Made by a program: the position numbers and the translations under genes. From contig ML769560.1 in assembly GCA_009733575.1 (NCBI GenBank), positions 65,275 to 129,274 of the forward strand: a stretch of 64,000 nt of DNA. Reading direction: 5' to 3'. The notes beneath the pieces were generated by a model that was given only the letters and a program-made list of their open reading frames with translations, was not told the origin of the DNA and did not search any database. Shown one piece after another: positions 10,895-22,249 of this stretch. Each line of letters opens with the position of its first letter. Position 1 is the first letter of the stretch. The stretch comes from Gymnopus androsaceus JB14. Its lineage: Eukaryota; Basidiomycota; Agaricomycetes; Agaricales; Omphalotaceae.

Positions 10895-11357
10895 TAGTGT
10901 GTGGCTCAGGTTGGGTCGGGTGCCCAAAATGCCAACCCAACCTGGACCCAGTAGGTTGGGTACGGGTTTGATGCCAGGCCCGGGTTCAGGGTTTTCCGAG
11001 GTAGTATAAACACTTAAATACTATATATTATGACTTTTGTTTTACGTTGTCAGAATGGATTGCAGGCCATGATGTCATTGTATTTTGAGCCAAAATGCCA
11101 TGACATCATGGCCTTCAGCATGTTTAAGCGCCCATAAGCACCCGGAAGTGTTTCTAAAAGAAATTTAAGAGGTTTTTAATTAATTTTACAGGTAAATATA
11201 TCTTTTAATGTACATTATAAAATGTAGGTTTTCTTGACCCTGGGTGGATCCGGGTGTATTGCTGGGTCTCAGGTCCACAGAGCTGGACCCAACCCGGCCC
11301 GGCACAGCCACCCGACCCGGAAACCCGGCATACCCAGCATACCCGAGCCACACACCA
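10895..11357. mobile_element. Non-autonomous hAT element (463 bp) with perfect 8-bp TSD
   Basis: The left end reads TAGTGTGTGGCTCAGGT. The reverse complement of the right end reads TGGTGTGTGGCTCGGGT. Both are flanked by AAAAGGAC (10887-10894 and 11358-11365), an exact 8-bp duplication as expected for hAT. Both ends carry GGGTCGGGT-type subterminal repeats like those at 3052-3182. The centre holds a hairpin (11065-11113) with perfect 13-bp arms, GGCCATGATGTCA and its complement. There is no coding capacity, and the apparent ORFs across it are chance readings. Confidence 0.88.
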
Positions 11358-11365
11358 AAAAGGAC

Positions 11366-11760
11366 AAAAGCAAAAGACAACAACAAACGGATTGATGAAA
11401 TGAACAATACCTTTTGTTCTTTTTCCAACTTCTCATTCACATCCCTTGATCATGTGTGCATGCTCCAGTGTCAAAACCAGAGACAGATGGATTCGCTCAA
11501 CCAACTACTCTTTCCTTCTCTATCCTTGCGCTGGCATACTTTCACAATGTCTTCAGCATCATCTTTCCAACTTACAACTCACATATTCTCACCTCCAACA
11601 ATCGAAACATTCTCTCCTCATGTAGCACCCCAACCCTGGATAATTCTGGTCTATGCTACCTACATCTATCCCTCTATGCTTGAAGCATCCACTATCTATT
11701 CACCAGACCCTTTGTGTCAAACCCATCTTTCATCCCTATTCTTGTAGATCAGATTGACCA
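11366..11760. other. Spacer between two hAT-like elements
   Basis: This is low-complexity, pyrimidine-rich plus-strand sequence. Open frames here show no family resemblance and start inside the element at 10895-11357, so I do not call a gene. Confidence 0.4.
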
Positions 11761-11768
11761 CCTATCAA

Positions 11769-12172
11769 TAGACATGGGCACGAATGTTTAGGTGAATGTT
11801 AGCTCTTTCATCAAATAGCCACTGAAATTCTGGTTAGAACAAGTCTAAATAGCATGCAATTTGATAGAGAAATAGTTGAACTACATCTCCATCAAGTTTT
11901 GACTGCATTTTGACCATTTCCCCATGCCTCAGTGGCCAAAACAGGCTCAAAAACCTCGAATGCATTCGATATTCGAGTTTTGGCATTCGTGAAGGGCTAC
12001 TTTGTGGCATAGAGCTTGGGGAAATGGTTCCAATGTGGTCAAAACTTGATGGGGATGTAACTCAACCATTTCTTCATGAAATTACATACTTTCTGGACTT
12101 ATTCTGACCAGAATTGCAGTGGCTATTCATCAAACAAGTAAACATTCGCGAATACATTCATGCCCATGTCTA
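11769..12172. mobile_element. Fold-back (long inverted repeat) element with 8-bp TSD
   Basis: The element is a 404-bp imperfect palindrome. The left arm begins TAGACATGGGCACGAATG, and the right arm in reverse complement begins TAGACATGGGCATGAATG. The arms stay alignable for about 165 bp each (shared blocks include ATAGCCACTG, AATTCTGGT, CATCAAGTTTTGAC and CATTTCCCC). The centre contains CTCGAATGCATTCGATATTCGAG-like short inverted repeats. It is flanked by CCTATCAA (11761-11768 and 12173-12180). The 8-bp duplication and TAG start suggest hAT mobilisation. It has no coding capacity. Confidence 0.87.
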
Positions 12173-12180
12173 CCTATCAA

Positions 12181-14039
12181 AATCGGTATCGGTATTGCAT
12201 CACCTTCCCAGGGGGCAATTCCTCCAGGTTCTCTGTTGAGTGAACTAGATGACTCCATCAGCTTGTTACCTGGAGCTCATATAATCCCTACACCCCCACT
12301 AAAAGGTAAGCTTACTGTGAACTTGGTGGGCTGGTTAGATGCTTTGAAGGGTTCTTATCATGTAAGCTGTCTGTGTTATTATTGTATCTCCCTATCTGCT
12401 AAAAGATGTTCTGCACGACTAGAAAACTGCCTGCAAAGCTGTTGACTTGTATCTGGATGTTCAGTGTAACTTTGCATAACAAAATGCTGATGATTTGGAG
12501 AAAGCTCATACACACATAGGTTTTTCAAACTCCCAACATGCAGCGCTCTTTGACAAAACCCTATGCCCTTCAGATTGAAAATGAATTACCCACTCTCAGA
12601 AATCATCAACATCATTGGGGTGCAGATGTACTGTTATGAGAACAGCTCAAAAACAAGAAAGATACTCTAATGAAAGCGGACAAACGGGAAGCGGGGTCTG
12701 AGAAGCAAGAAGAGTCTTCTAGGAAGAAAGGAGCAAAGTAACAATAACAATCTTACTTGATATTTACTTATCTTGTTTATCTCGTGGTGTTATTGTTACT
12801 TCCTGGGGAGCATTTTTGAATCTTATGGTACAATTTGAATTGAGAAGCTTGATGAAAAGGGAAGTGGTACATCCACTGTGTTTAGGTTAATCCAAATGCT
12901 TATTGTCAAATTTCAGATAAAATGTGACAAGCCAAAGTTGAACTGAATCTTCTCAACCAGCAGCTGGCTGCGACCCCCACATGCTCTTTACAATCCCACC
13001 CACACTCAATATCACATGGACAATGCCACAAACCCACTGCACCATACCTAAAGTATGTGAAACTTTTCATTCCTGCTATAAGATTTCTAATAAATTGATA
13101 GACATGCTGCACCTTTACAATAAAGGCATTCAGGATCTCTACTTCCAATGTTTATACATCCCCAAAAATTGCAACAGAATCTACCCATGCACCAACAAAA
13201 CATGATGTTCCACATCTCTCGCTTGTCGAATCAAGTTTTGTAGGCTGGCCTACTCTCCAGCCTTATGTGCATGACTGCAATATCATGCTTGGTGTAGACC
13301 AATTCTGGGTTGTCTTTCAGAGGCACCAGTATCTCCCTTGGAATCCTGTACTCAAAGTCCACGGTGATCTTGTGGTTATGCAAGTCAGTAAAAAAAATGT
13401 ACAGAATGTTGTGAACCCGCATCCAGGAGACAAGAAACGGGTGGGAAGGATTGCAAGATGGTAAGCTGGTGATCCTTTCCTTGGGCCTTCACTAATCAGT
13501 GTCAGGTAGATTTGCTCCCTATCTATCTTGTTTTCAAGATCACCCAGGGCAATGTGTGAAGTCGTTGATTCAGCTTTGAATCTCTAGGCACAAGTATTGT
13601 AGGCTCTACTGTATGCCAACTGTACTTATGCCTAAATGAATCCTTATGATTCTCATGCACATACCACCTGATATACGATATCCTACAATCAATAATTATT
13701 ATTGTTTTCTAAAATTAATTGTGTGTCCACAGCAGGAGTTGTGATAATTGCTCTTTGTAGAAATCATTGACCAAAGCAGGGTCCAAAAAGACCATAAACT
13801 ACAAGATCCACTCAGTCCTTCCAACTTCTTATTGTTTGAATTGTCTTTTGGCCTTGATGGAGTCATCATTCAGGTATTCTATATCATTTGATATATTTGC
13901 ATAAAAACTAACATTCTCTACCGTTATACGCTTAAGTACCCCTCCCCAGCCTAGCACCCATACAAACCACATTCCTTTCATCCGCATCTTATCACAATCC
14001 AATAATCCAACACCCTACTTTACACTGACCTATTTCAAT
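12181..14039. other. Decayed intergenic or coding remnants, no supportable gene
   Basis: Short open frames occur on both strands. On the minus strand, 12906-13148 and 13231-13422 give protein-like fragments (VEILNAFIVKVQHVYQF, DFEYRIPREILVPLKDNPEL) that could be pieces of one old gene with stops between them. I recognise no family. Nothing else can be supported. Confidence 0.3.
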
Positions 14040-15280
14040 GTGGATGAACTAGGTCTAAATATGAGCCAGCACCAGTTCAATGTTGTTGTCCCAAGTTACT
14101 CCAAACCTGCTAATAGTGTTGTCCTCACTTTCACCCCATTCTGCCTTACAAAACATCACCTGGATCATGATGCAACTGAGGCTCAGGAGTCTCATCCAAA
14201 ATGGCATGCTGTAGCTGGACCTGCCTGAGAGGCGTTCAATAAAGTATGGTTTTGTTGCTCTTTTTGTTTAATGTTTGGCTGACTACAAATTTTACAGCTT
14301 CAGATGCAAAAGGAAGATCTTGTGGGCAATGCTGATCATCTTGAATACTGCTACCTCCAGCTGCAAAATGAATTTGATAAGACCCAGTGTCTCAATGAGC
14401 AATATTGGAAGGAAAAAAATGATCTCATTAAGGAGAAGTCTGACTTGATAAGGTTGCTTGTCTCTTCACCTAATTTCACTGAACTTCACTCAGGAACGCC
14501 TGGCTGAATTGTGTGCAAACAAGTACGCAACTCTCCTCAAAGAGAAAGAGAAACTGGTAGGAAATTCATACAGCATCAGTCTGTATGCTCACAGATGCAA
14601 CTAGGAACAATTGGCTGAGAAGCTTGAGTACACCATTGAACAATGAGATATCAAAATGTTGGACTTGGTGAGTCTCAGCAACTAATGTTGACTGCATTTC
14701 AGCTGATTTACTTATCCCAGCAAGAGACAATCGAGGAAACTGATCAAGCTAATACAGTCGACATGGAGCTACAGTCTGACAAGGTTGATAGATTGACCGC
14801 CAATGGATCTCACTTGGTAAGTTAAACAATTATTACCTCTTTTTTTTCTTTTTCTTCTTCTTTTTTCTTCTTTTTCTAACAATATCTGTATCAGCAAACC
14901 CTACTAGAGATGGCTCAGAGAGAGAGAGAGAGATGTGTCATGCAAGCATGCTGAAACGATTGCCCAGGAGGTATGTGCTCAGTATGCAATTCTTATTTAT
15001 ATATTGATTACTTCTTCAGGCAAGAAGTGTGGCTACAGATATGCAAGCCAAGGAAGTGGCTCTTGTGAGTGTTGCTCCCTATTATGTGTAATTATCTACT
15101 CACTGCTCATTGCAGACTGAGCACAAAACAGAGATAGCCTCTCTGAGAAATCTGATCAAGAAAGGCAAGTATAAGAGCTGACCTACTGTTAACAACAATC
15201 ATGACACCAATGACGAGAGCCCTGAACCTACACCTGGTGCTTCCTTATCAAGCACTTCCATTCCATCTGTAGTCTCCTCT
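14040..15280 (+). pseudogene. Unrecognised coiled-coil protein gene, decayed
   Basis: A series of plus-strand pieces separated by intron-like sequence or stops reads as one helical, charged protein. It starts near MDELGLNMSQHQFN (14040). Heptad-rich segments follow: CYLQLQNEFDKTQCLNEQYW at 14350, KYATLLKEKEKL at 14520, QSDKVDRLTANGSHL at 14770 and TEHKTEIASLRNLIKKGKYK at 15118. The tail is Ser/Thr/Pro-rich (DESPEPTPGASLSSTS). A pyrimidine run (14840-14878) and a GA microsatellite (14917-14932) lie in the presumed introns. Each join needs splice sites or repairs I cannot confirm, so gene and pseudogene are both possible. Confidence 0.4.
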
Positions 15281-15950
15281 AAGCGTCTCGTTATACACTG
15301 ACAATCCTTGCAGATGTGTGTATATAGAGTCTGCTAGTTTCCACGGGGGCAATGCAGCTCAAGGATTTCAATTATATAATATTGGTGCATTGCCACCGAC
15401 GCATACAAATTTACTGTCATGTACCTGCTCTTTATCCTGCACTCCTGGACTTGTAACCACGTAATTCGTTATAAAACTTCGTTTTTCACTCATATGGTTC
15501 ATGATGGACGGATTTAACCGAGAAAATCACCGGCAATTGCACCTGAACCACACATGTATCTAATAGTCTAACCATCAAATACATCTCACCACCAGGATTC
15601 TCTGAAGGAAGAACAAGTTAGAGAAGGAAACTATGAGTCAAAACATGGATTTCGGCACCCAACTTCGCGCCCAGAAGAGCCAACGCCCCCCCCTCGCAAG
15701 CCTGGTCATCGTATTACAAAAAATCAAGCCCTATCCACCCCAACCATCTCTTCGACACCTTCTAATGCATCACGATACACGTTTACGGCACCAAAAAACC
15801 CTCCTACACCAGATAGTCTTTTCAATATACTTTTCTTGTACATGCACATCCGTCGTAAAGGGTTCAAGGATTCCGGGGTTAGTTTGAAAAGGAATAAGAA
15901 AATTCAACAACAGAGATCAATGGTGCAAGCATGAATAACAGTTTTGTGAC
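15281..15950. other. No supportable gene
   Basis: This is AT-rich sequence with a short plus-strand frame at 15633-15887 of no recognisable family. It may be flank of the helicase remnant. Confidence 0.3.
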
Positions 15951-15956
15951 ACTGGT

Positions 15957-16778
15957 TCAGATATGGAATGAGTTGGGGGAATTCAGTACCACCAATGGCA
16001 GAAGTGAGAGTATGCAGAATGATTTTGTATTGGGACATTCATTTGAGCAACAGATGAGATGGAAACGCGAGCCAGAGAATCCCAGAGTCATGCAAACAGA
16101 GACAAGATGAGGACTGGGCTGCATGGTTGCAGTCATCAAGAAGACAGAGATACTGGAGGGGAAATGGCCGCAAAAGAAATATCCAATCCCATTCATTGAT
16201 AACATGGCCTTCTTCAGCGCATGCAAAGATGAGATTTTGACGGAATAGAGAGGCATTAGAGATGAGATACCACTCCCGCTCATGCAGGTGTTCTGGGTCA
16301 ATGCAAATGATGCGATACTGACAGGATGTGATCTCTTTCACAATATTGGCACCAGATTTATGTTTAGCAGAAATATTTTCAGATGTACAGGTGAATGCGT
16401 CAATACCAAAGTCCTTCTTAAGCTGCTTGACCTGAATTAACAATGTTAGTTGTGAACCACAGTAGAGATTGAAGTGCACGCACTATGTTACTTGCCAGAC
16501 CTTTTGTTGGCATGACTACAACTCCAACTGGGCTAGAATGTATAGTAACATTGAACGAGGGATACGAGGCCACATTCTGAGAGATTTCGAGGTGCACAAG
16601 GACTGGAATACCAAAGAGCGCAGATTTACTGCCTCCGGTTGCATTGATGGCAAAGACATCCTTAAGATTCAGGATTTTCGGAATGCAAATAAGCTGAAGT
16701 TTGCGTAGACCATCCTTCCACTTTGGGACAGGCTTTTTGACAATAGTATTTACGCCCTCGGTGGACGTGAGCGACATT
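15957..16778 (-). pseudogene. RecQ-like DEAD-family helicase fragment, inactivated
   Basis: The minus strand encodes the N-terminal RecA-like half of a RecQ-type helicase of a kind common in Agaricomycete genomes. Motif I reads INATGGSKSALF, where GKS would be expected (second Gly is Ser). SPVGVVVMPTKGLASNIV follows. A second piece has IICIDPEHLHEREWYLISN and IFACAEEGHVINEW, where the DEAH-like Asp is Asn. A third piece in another frame has FLMTATMQP and SNECPNTK (motif III and a conserved SNERPN-like block). Frame changes occur between pieces, and the second helicase lobe is absent. Function is lost. Confidence 0.65.
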
Positions 16779-16935
16779 CAATGGCATTAGAAAGTAAGAT
16801 GCAATTGAGCGCCCATATGGAGCCAAGGGACCGATGGTGGCAGTGACCTATATTTACGTAAGACTTTTTCTTGAGCTGCAGTGCCGGCGCACCTACTAGC
16901 AGACTCTATACAGATACATCTATACAGATCGTCAT
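16779..16935. other. Spacer
   Basis: No open frame or recognisable signal is present between the inverted helicase fragment and the plus-strand remnant. Confidence 0.3.
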
Positions 16936-18238
16936 TTGTATTCAAGTCTGCCTACGGGAGACTATTCCATCTGTGATCTTATAACCAACACGCTTGCGCA
17001 ATTCATGGCTGCTAACCCTTTGCTGCATGCCTCCCCTGCATCTTCAACACCCAAGCATAGAAAGGCTCAAAATCCCCATCCAAATGTTGGCAGTGTCAAG
17101 GCCAATCATGAACTGAAGCAAAGCAAACTTGCAACACTAAAGCCAGAAGATAAAGCAGGATGGAAAGTGCGTCATGCATCCAATTGGCGCTTTCTTTCTA
17201 TTCAACTCACTGTACTTCATAGAGTTTTCTGTGTCAATCCTTCCTCAAGTTAACTGGACAAACCCATGTGTCCCACTTTGAAAAATACAATCCAGTCACT
17301 ACCGAGATTGCAAAACAGTATGATTCAGAGACCAGACCTGGTCCACAGGGTGCCAACCAATTCCAATTATATTTTGGTGACAGCTGGCATGGCTCTTGAT
17401 AGAATCTCAGTGTCGTAAAAAAATATGACCTCATTTATGTTGGCGAATAGAGCAAATCAGTGTTTTGAGGGTTCCTTGTCCACAGAAGGCATCCACACCA
17501 TCATCTGGGGCTATATCTTGCAAGCCAGAGATTCTTGGTTGAAACGGAAACCTTGCATGCATGAAGAAGAAAGGGACAGGTTTGAGACAGTGGCGGAGGC
17601 TGCAATGCGAGCTCAGATTGATCAGGTCAAGAGGTACAACAGTGTTCGTAAGGCTAATTGTAAGTGCACGGTCAGTGTTGCTCTTTGCATGCTTTGTCTA
17701 TCTAATATTTTCCAAGCAGAAATTAGATAAGAGAGAGCATGGTGTCAAGAAACTCATCTTGCATTCTTCTAGGCCCAAAGACCAAAAGAGATGGAGGAGG
17801 ATTGAGGCTGTTTTGGGTGAACATGGACAGTCTTTGGATGACACTGATGTTGAGGTTGAGGGGAGTGCTCTTGTTACCACAGAACCCTATGGTCATTGGT
17901 GCTTCCTTTCTTGCATTCTCACAGACCTCGACAACAACATCAATGAACTCCAGTCAAAGATTGCGGCGCAGCATGGGAAGAAACACCTTGCTCATCCTAC
18001 ACAGATCCGTCGCCAAACAGGGCAGAAGACTCAACCCAAGGCTATCATTTGTCTTCCTTGATCTCTTTACCATTGTTGATTCCTTGCGCGTTTGTCCCCT
18101 GCCAGTGTCGAGAGGCTAGAGATCAACAACAAGTGTCTCCCTCACTTACCTGATTTCAAGAACTGGGCTTTAGCAGAGCAAGCAAACTCTGATTTGGAGG
18201 CAGAAACTCGAGACAACAGCCCTCTTATCCTGCACTAG
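16936..18238 (+). pseudogene. Unrecognised protein gene remnant
   Basis: Plus-strand pieces are arranged like exons. 16970-17210 has NTLAQFMAANPLLHASPASSTPKHRKAQ and a Lys-rich stretch. 17250-17400 has HVSHFEKYNPVTTEIAKQYD. 17440-17670 has GIHTIIWGYILQARDSW and EERDRFETVAEAAMRAQIDQ. 17720-18060 has KRWRRIEAVLGEHGQSLDD. The end is SVERLEINNKCLPHLPDFKNWALAEQ, finishing at a TAG near 18238. Stops and frame switches separate the pieces. The sequence is soluble, charged and mostly helical. I do not recognise the family. Confidence 0.4.
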
Positions 18239-19018
18239 TCCATCTGACGTATCATGTGTCTGTGTCTTGGCCCTGATGCAGCAACGACTAATCACTTTCC
18301 TCAATTCATAATATTTGAATCACCTTATCATGCGTGCTGATTTTTGTAAACAATTATCTTATATTGAGTTCACATTCTATAGCTCAGATTTCTCATTGTT
18401 CAGATATATAGATTTGGAATTCTAATCTATATCTTGCATGGACCTAATGCTTACCTATAAGATTATATGAATCATATTAGCTTATGGGTGCTCATATATG
18501 AGCACAATCTGGAGTGGATTCTGTTCACTCAACTTTTTGTTTGATTTTATAAGTTTCTATCTGTCAATCAGAGCTTTACAAATGTCAGAAACTGGTATGT
18601 AATTCGTAGATCATATCAGTTGCCAGGAACTGTCTACTTTCAAATGCAGATTCAGTAGTGGTTAAATTTCCCTTTCCCATGTGACTGCCGCTCACCTGGA
18701 TTACCAGTATTTCTCTCATCCCCCACCCTCCCATCCCTGGACTCGAGCCATCAACCAGCATCAATCAGACGTTCCAGTCTTGGTTATCCGCATTTTAAAA
18801 TATAGTGAGCATTTGCCCACCCACGCGGGGCCAAGCCCCAGCCAAACCTCATCAAATAGTATGCTAATGGAACATATTATCCTATAGATAATATACTCTA
18901 GCAGACTTATCTTATCCACCGAAACGGATACCGCCCCCCAATCCAAGCAGTGACTCTTAGTCATACAAGGTCATACAAGTTCATAACGCAACTCTACTTA
19001 CATGCACGGTACTTTTGT
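18239..19018. other. Intergenic, transition from repeat-rich to gene-dense DNA
   Basis: No gene is supported. It contains two small inverted repeats. An 18-bp perfect palindrome, GTGCTCATATATGAGCAC, lies at 18488-18505. A hairpin with ATATAGATT/AATCTATAT arms lies near 18405-18430. The last few hundred bases are probably the 3' flank of CCT2. Confidence 0.4.
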
Positions 19019-20949
19019 TTAAACAGCTTCTCGTTTCCTAGGCGCAGCACGAAGAATATCATCCACACTACAGATCGTAGCGTCGTCAGCAATGGCCACA
19101 TATACATACAAGAGAAAAAACACAGACCGTATGATCATCTCCGCTGCTTCACTCGCGCTAAGCACCACTTGTCGTTTCAACTTGTAGCTCTCCGTAACAC
19201 CTAGTTCTACCATCGACCCGATGGTCCCTTGGTTCATGTCTGGAAAAAGATATTAGTGTGGATTTCCGAAGCGTCGCGTCACCTACCCAATCCCGCATCC
19301 GCCTGACCCTCATAATGCGCTGCTCTCAGTTTCGCTACCAAATCCGACGAATCATACCCAGCATTATCCGCCAATATCGTCGGCATCTGTCTCAGTGCCT
19401 TACCGAATGCTTCTGCCGCGATAGCTTTCTTCCCTTTGACCTTTCTCGCCTCTTCATCCACCGCACAGCTCATCAGCATCTCGGAACATCCGCCACCGAG
19501 GACAGTCCGTGTTTCTTTGACGGTTTGTGAGAGAACGGAGAGGGCGTCGTGTAAAGAACGTTCGGCCTCATCTACCATTTGTGATGTGGAGCCGCGGAGG
19601 ACGACGGTGCAAGCTTCACCTGCAGCAACGCCGGAGAATTTTATCAACTGAACGCAAAACCTTAGCTAGTGTCATAAGATTCAAAAGTAATGCGCACCTT
19701 GTCCTCTCCAATGATAACTTCCTCAATTAACTCGCACTCTCCGAGCTTGATGAGATCCGGACGATCAAACGTCGAGGCAATCTCTCCTCCAGTTACCAAC
19801 GATAGTCTCTCCACGCCCTCGAAATCGGCATGTTCAATAACCATGATACCCTTTTCCGCTAAAAGGGATTCTGGGTAGTTGTAAACGAGTTGACGATTGA
19901 CGAAACAGTTGATTCCATGGGATGCTATGGCGTCTACTTTGGCTTTCATTTTTTCCTGCAAAGAGACATGAGTAGAGAGATAAATAAAAGATCGTGTTAG
20001 CGTACGCGTTCCGCTTGCTCGAGTTCAGCAAGCTTTCCAGTTCCATCGACCTTTACCTGCGCACCAAAAATCTTGATCTTGTCGGTGTCCATGGCTATAA
20101 GAAAACATCAGCCAATATCGCAAGCATATTCACCATCCAACATACAAGTATTAGCGATCATGATTTTTGCATTCTCCAATCGCTTGGGTGAATTGACCGC
20201 AATCGTTTTTTCCAGAATGAAGCCTATAAGCAATCAGTAATAGCACCACGACTTGCAGCCCTTCAACCCACCTTCATCGAGATACGAATCCGTCAACTTT
20301 CCTCCGACTTTTTTGATAATCTTTATATGTTCCAAATCCGTCGATCCCTTCAACCTCAACACGGCGTCGACGGCCAAATCCGCAAAGTAGCCTTTATCCT
20401 GAGCAAGAACCTTGCTCGACAATGTCGTCCGAGCAATATTCCACAGGTCCTGTCTAAACTTTTCTTTATCCCCTGCATGATCTACCGCAGCCTTTTCCAG
20501 TGCAGCCAACGCCACAGCACTCGCAATCCTATAACCCTCGATGATAGTCTGAGGATGAATCTTCATCGCAATCAGCTTCTCGGCCTCTCTTAAAAGTTCG
20601 GCTGCGAGAACGCAGACACTCGTCGTTCCATCTCCGACTTCGTCGTCTTGGACTTTTGATATATTGACGAGGATTTTTGCAGCGGGGTTGTCCAATTGGA
20701 CAGATTTGAGTATAGTTGCGCCATCGTTGGTGACTTGGATCTCTCCTGTAGATGCGGATTGAAGAATTTTGTTCATTCCTTTGGGACCCAGTGTGGATTT
20801 GACTAGATCGCCGAGAGCGAGGGCACCGATAAAGGAGGAGAGACGCGCGTTTTCAGCCTTTTCTTCTGTAGCCTGGAAGCATATTAGATACCTGAAAAGA
20901 AAAAAAAATAGCGTCTTCTTACATGGTCACTGAAAATTTGCATCGACAT
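19019..20949 (-). CDS. CCT2: T-complex protein 1 subunit beta (CCT2)
   Basis: This is a subunit of the cytosolic chaperonin CCT/TRiC, which folds actin, tubulin and WD40 proteins using ATP. Start is MSMQIFSDH, interrupted by an intron after the ninth codon. Downstream exons read [20 protein letters not shown] (equatorial ATP site), [12 protein letters not shown], then the signature [21 protein letters not shown]. Later come [61 protein letters not shown] and [12 protein letters not shown]. The end is [19 protein letters not shown] after a short last intron. The frame holds across all exons if about seven GT-AG introns are removed. It is tail-to-tail with nothing; RPS6 lies upstream on the same strand about 240 bp away. 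Confidence 0.96.
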
Positions 20950-21190
20950 GGTCGTAGGAAGAAAGACGCGTCAGGTCAAAGCTGTGTCATCACGCGATTG
21001 AATCGATGGGATTTTTCACTCAAATCTCAGAGTCATAGAGCATAAACATAATAGCAGTAGACATAGGTCGCGTAAGTAAGCATTGCATGGTATTCGACAG
21101 TACAGTAAATGTAAATCCCAACATACAAAAGCCTTTTAAGCAGTCCTACAAAACCGTGAGTACGAAGCCACCGTTGAAAAAGCAATCGTC

Positions 21191-22002
21191 TCACTTGTGG
21201 TGACTAGCTTTGATAGCCGCAACCTTGGCCTTCTTCTCCGCGACCCGTTTAGCAAGGAGAGCGTCATATTCTGACTTTTGCTCCTTCTGGTGCTCGAGTT
21301 TACGACGCTTGACGGAACGGAGGTGACGGCGACGTTGGAGACGCATGGGGGTAACGAGACGCTGAATCTTGGGACTACGAGGCGTCAGGCAAAGCCACAC
21401 TGAAAAAAAGAGACCGAACGTACGCCTTAGTGTAAGGCTTGGCACCCTCCTTCTTCTTGCTAACAACCTCCACGTCTAACCACGTACTTCCTCACATCGT
21501 CCTCCTTAGACAAGTTGAAAAACTTTCTAATCTTTGTCGCCCTCTTGGGACCAAGCCTCTTGGGGAGGACCACATCCGTCAATCCAGGGATATCCTGCTC
21601 TCCCTTCTTGACAATGACCACTGACAGAACCGCAATATCTGGGCCAACGATACATCCACGAACGGATTTACGTTTACGTTCACCAGTTCGACGGGGACGG
21701 TAACAAGAGTGACCGTCGGATAGGAGCAGACGGGTACGGTAAGGCAGGAGGACACCTTGTTTCATGGGGAAACCCTGTTTGTCGTTGCCGCCGGTTATGC
21801 GAAAGATGTAACCAGCGAATTCGTCACCGATAGAGTCTGCTGGGACCTCTTGGGACATTTTCTTGTCGAAAAAGATACGGTAGCGTTTCTCCTCATCCAA
21901 ATCGATGAGTTTTTGGGCCCCAGTAGCGGGGTCTAGAAAGAAATGAGGATTTTTGGGATGGATTTAGAGCAGAATAGACGCACTGGCGATGTTGATCTTC
22001 AT
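21191..22002 (-). CDS. RPS6: 40S ribosomal protein S6 (eS6), apparent one-base frameshift
   Basis: This is a small-subunit ribosomal protein and S6-kinase target. Exon 1 is MKINIA; a 44-bp intron precedes [19 protein letters not shown]. The family core is intact ([65 protein letters not shown]). The last exons give [23 protein letters not shown] and end KASHHK. Between VRKYVVRR and EVVSKKEGA (about 21468-21474) one extra base shifts the frame into a nearby TAG. I see no GT-AG intron that removes it. An assembly error is the simplest reading for such an essential gene. It shares a 247-bp divergent promoter region with PEX13. Confidence 0.93.
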
Positions 22003-22249
22003 ATTGTTTTGTTGAAATTAGGGACACGTCCGCCTACCTGCAAGCATTTAGCATAAATTGAAAGCCAAAATAAAAGCTGCTCACCTTTACAGACGATGAA
22101 CCACGAATTCGCGAAATTTGAGATGGACGTCCGAATTTGGGCTGAGTGGCTGGCTTGATAGTTGTTCACATAGATCACGTGTAGATGATTGGCGCTCATC
22201 GGCTTCATCAAGTGCCGAACCCCGCATTAACCTCATCTTCTCCGCCACG
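22003..22249. promoter_or_regulatory. Divergent intergenic region RPS6/PEX13
   Basis: The 247 bp between the two start codons must hold both promoters and 5' UTRs. It contains CACGTG-like ATCACGTGTAG near 22174 and no obvious TATA box. Confidence 0.45.

Noticed and set aside
11244..11747. Plus-strand frame of 167 codons
   Set aside because: It begins inside the hAT MITE and runs into spacer; the Pro/Arg-rich start is translated terminal repeat.
21460..21480. Programmed frameshift in RPS6
   Set aside because: No slippery site or known precedent for eS6; a one-base sequence error is simpler, particularly with similar errors in neighbours.
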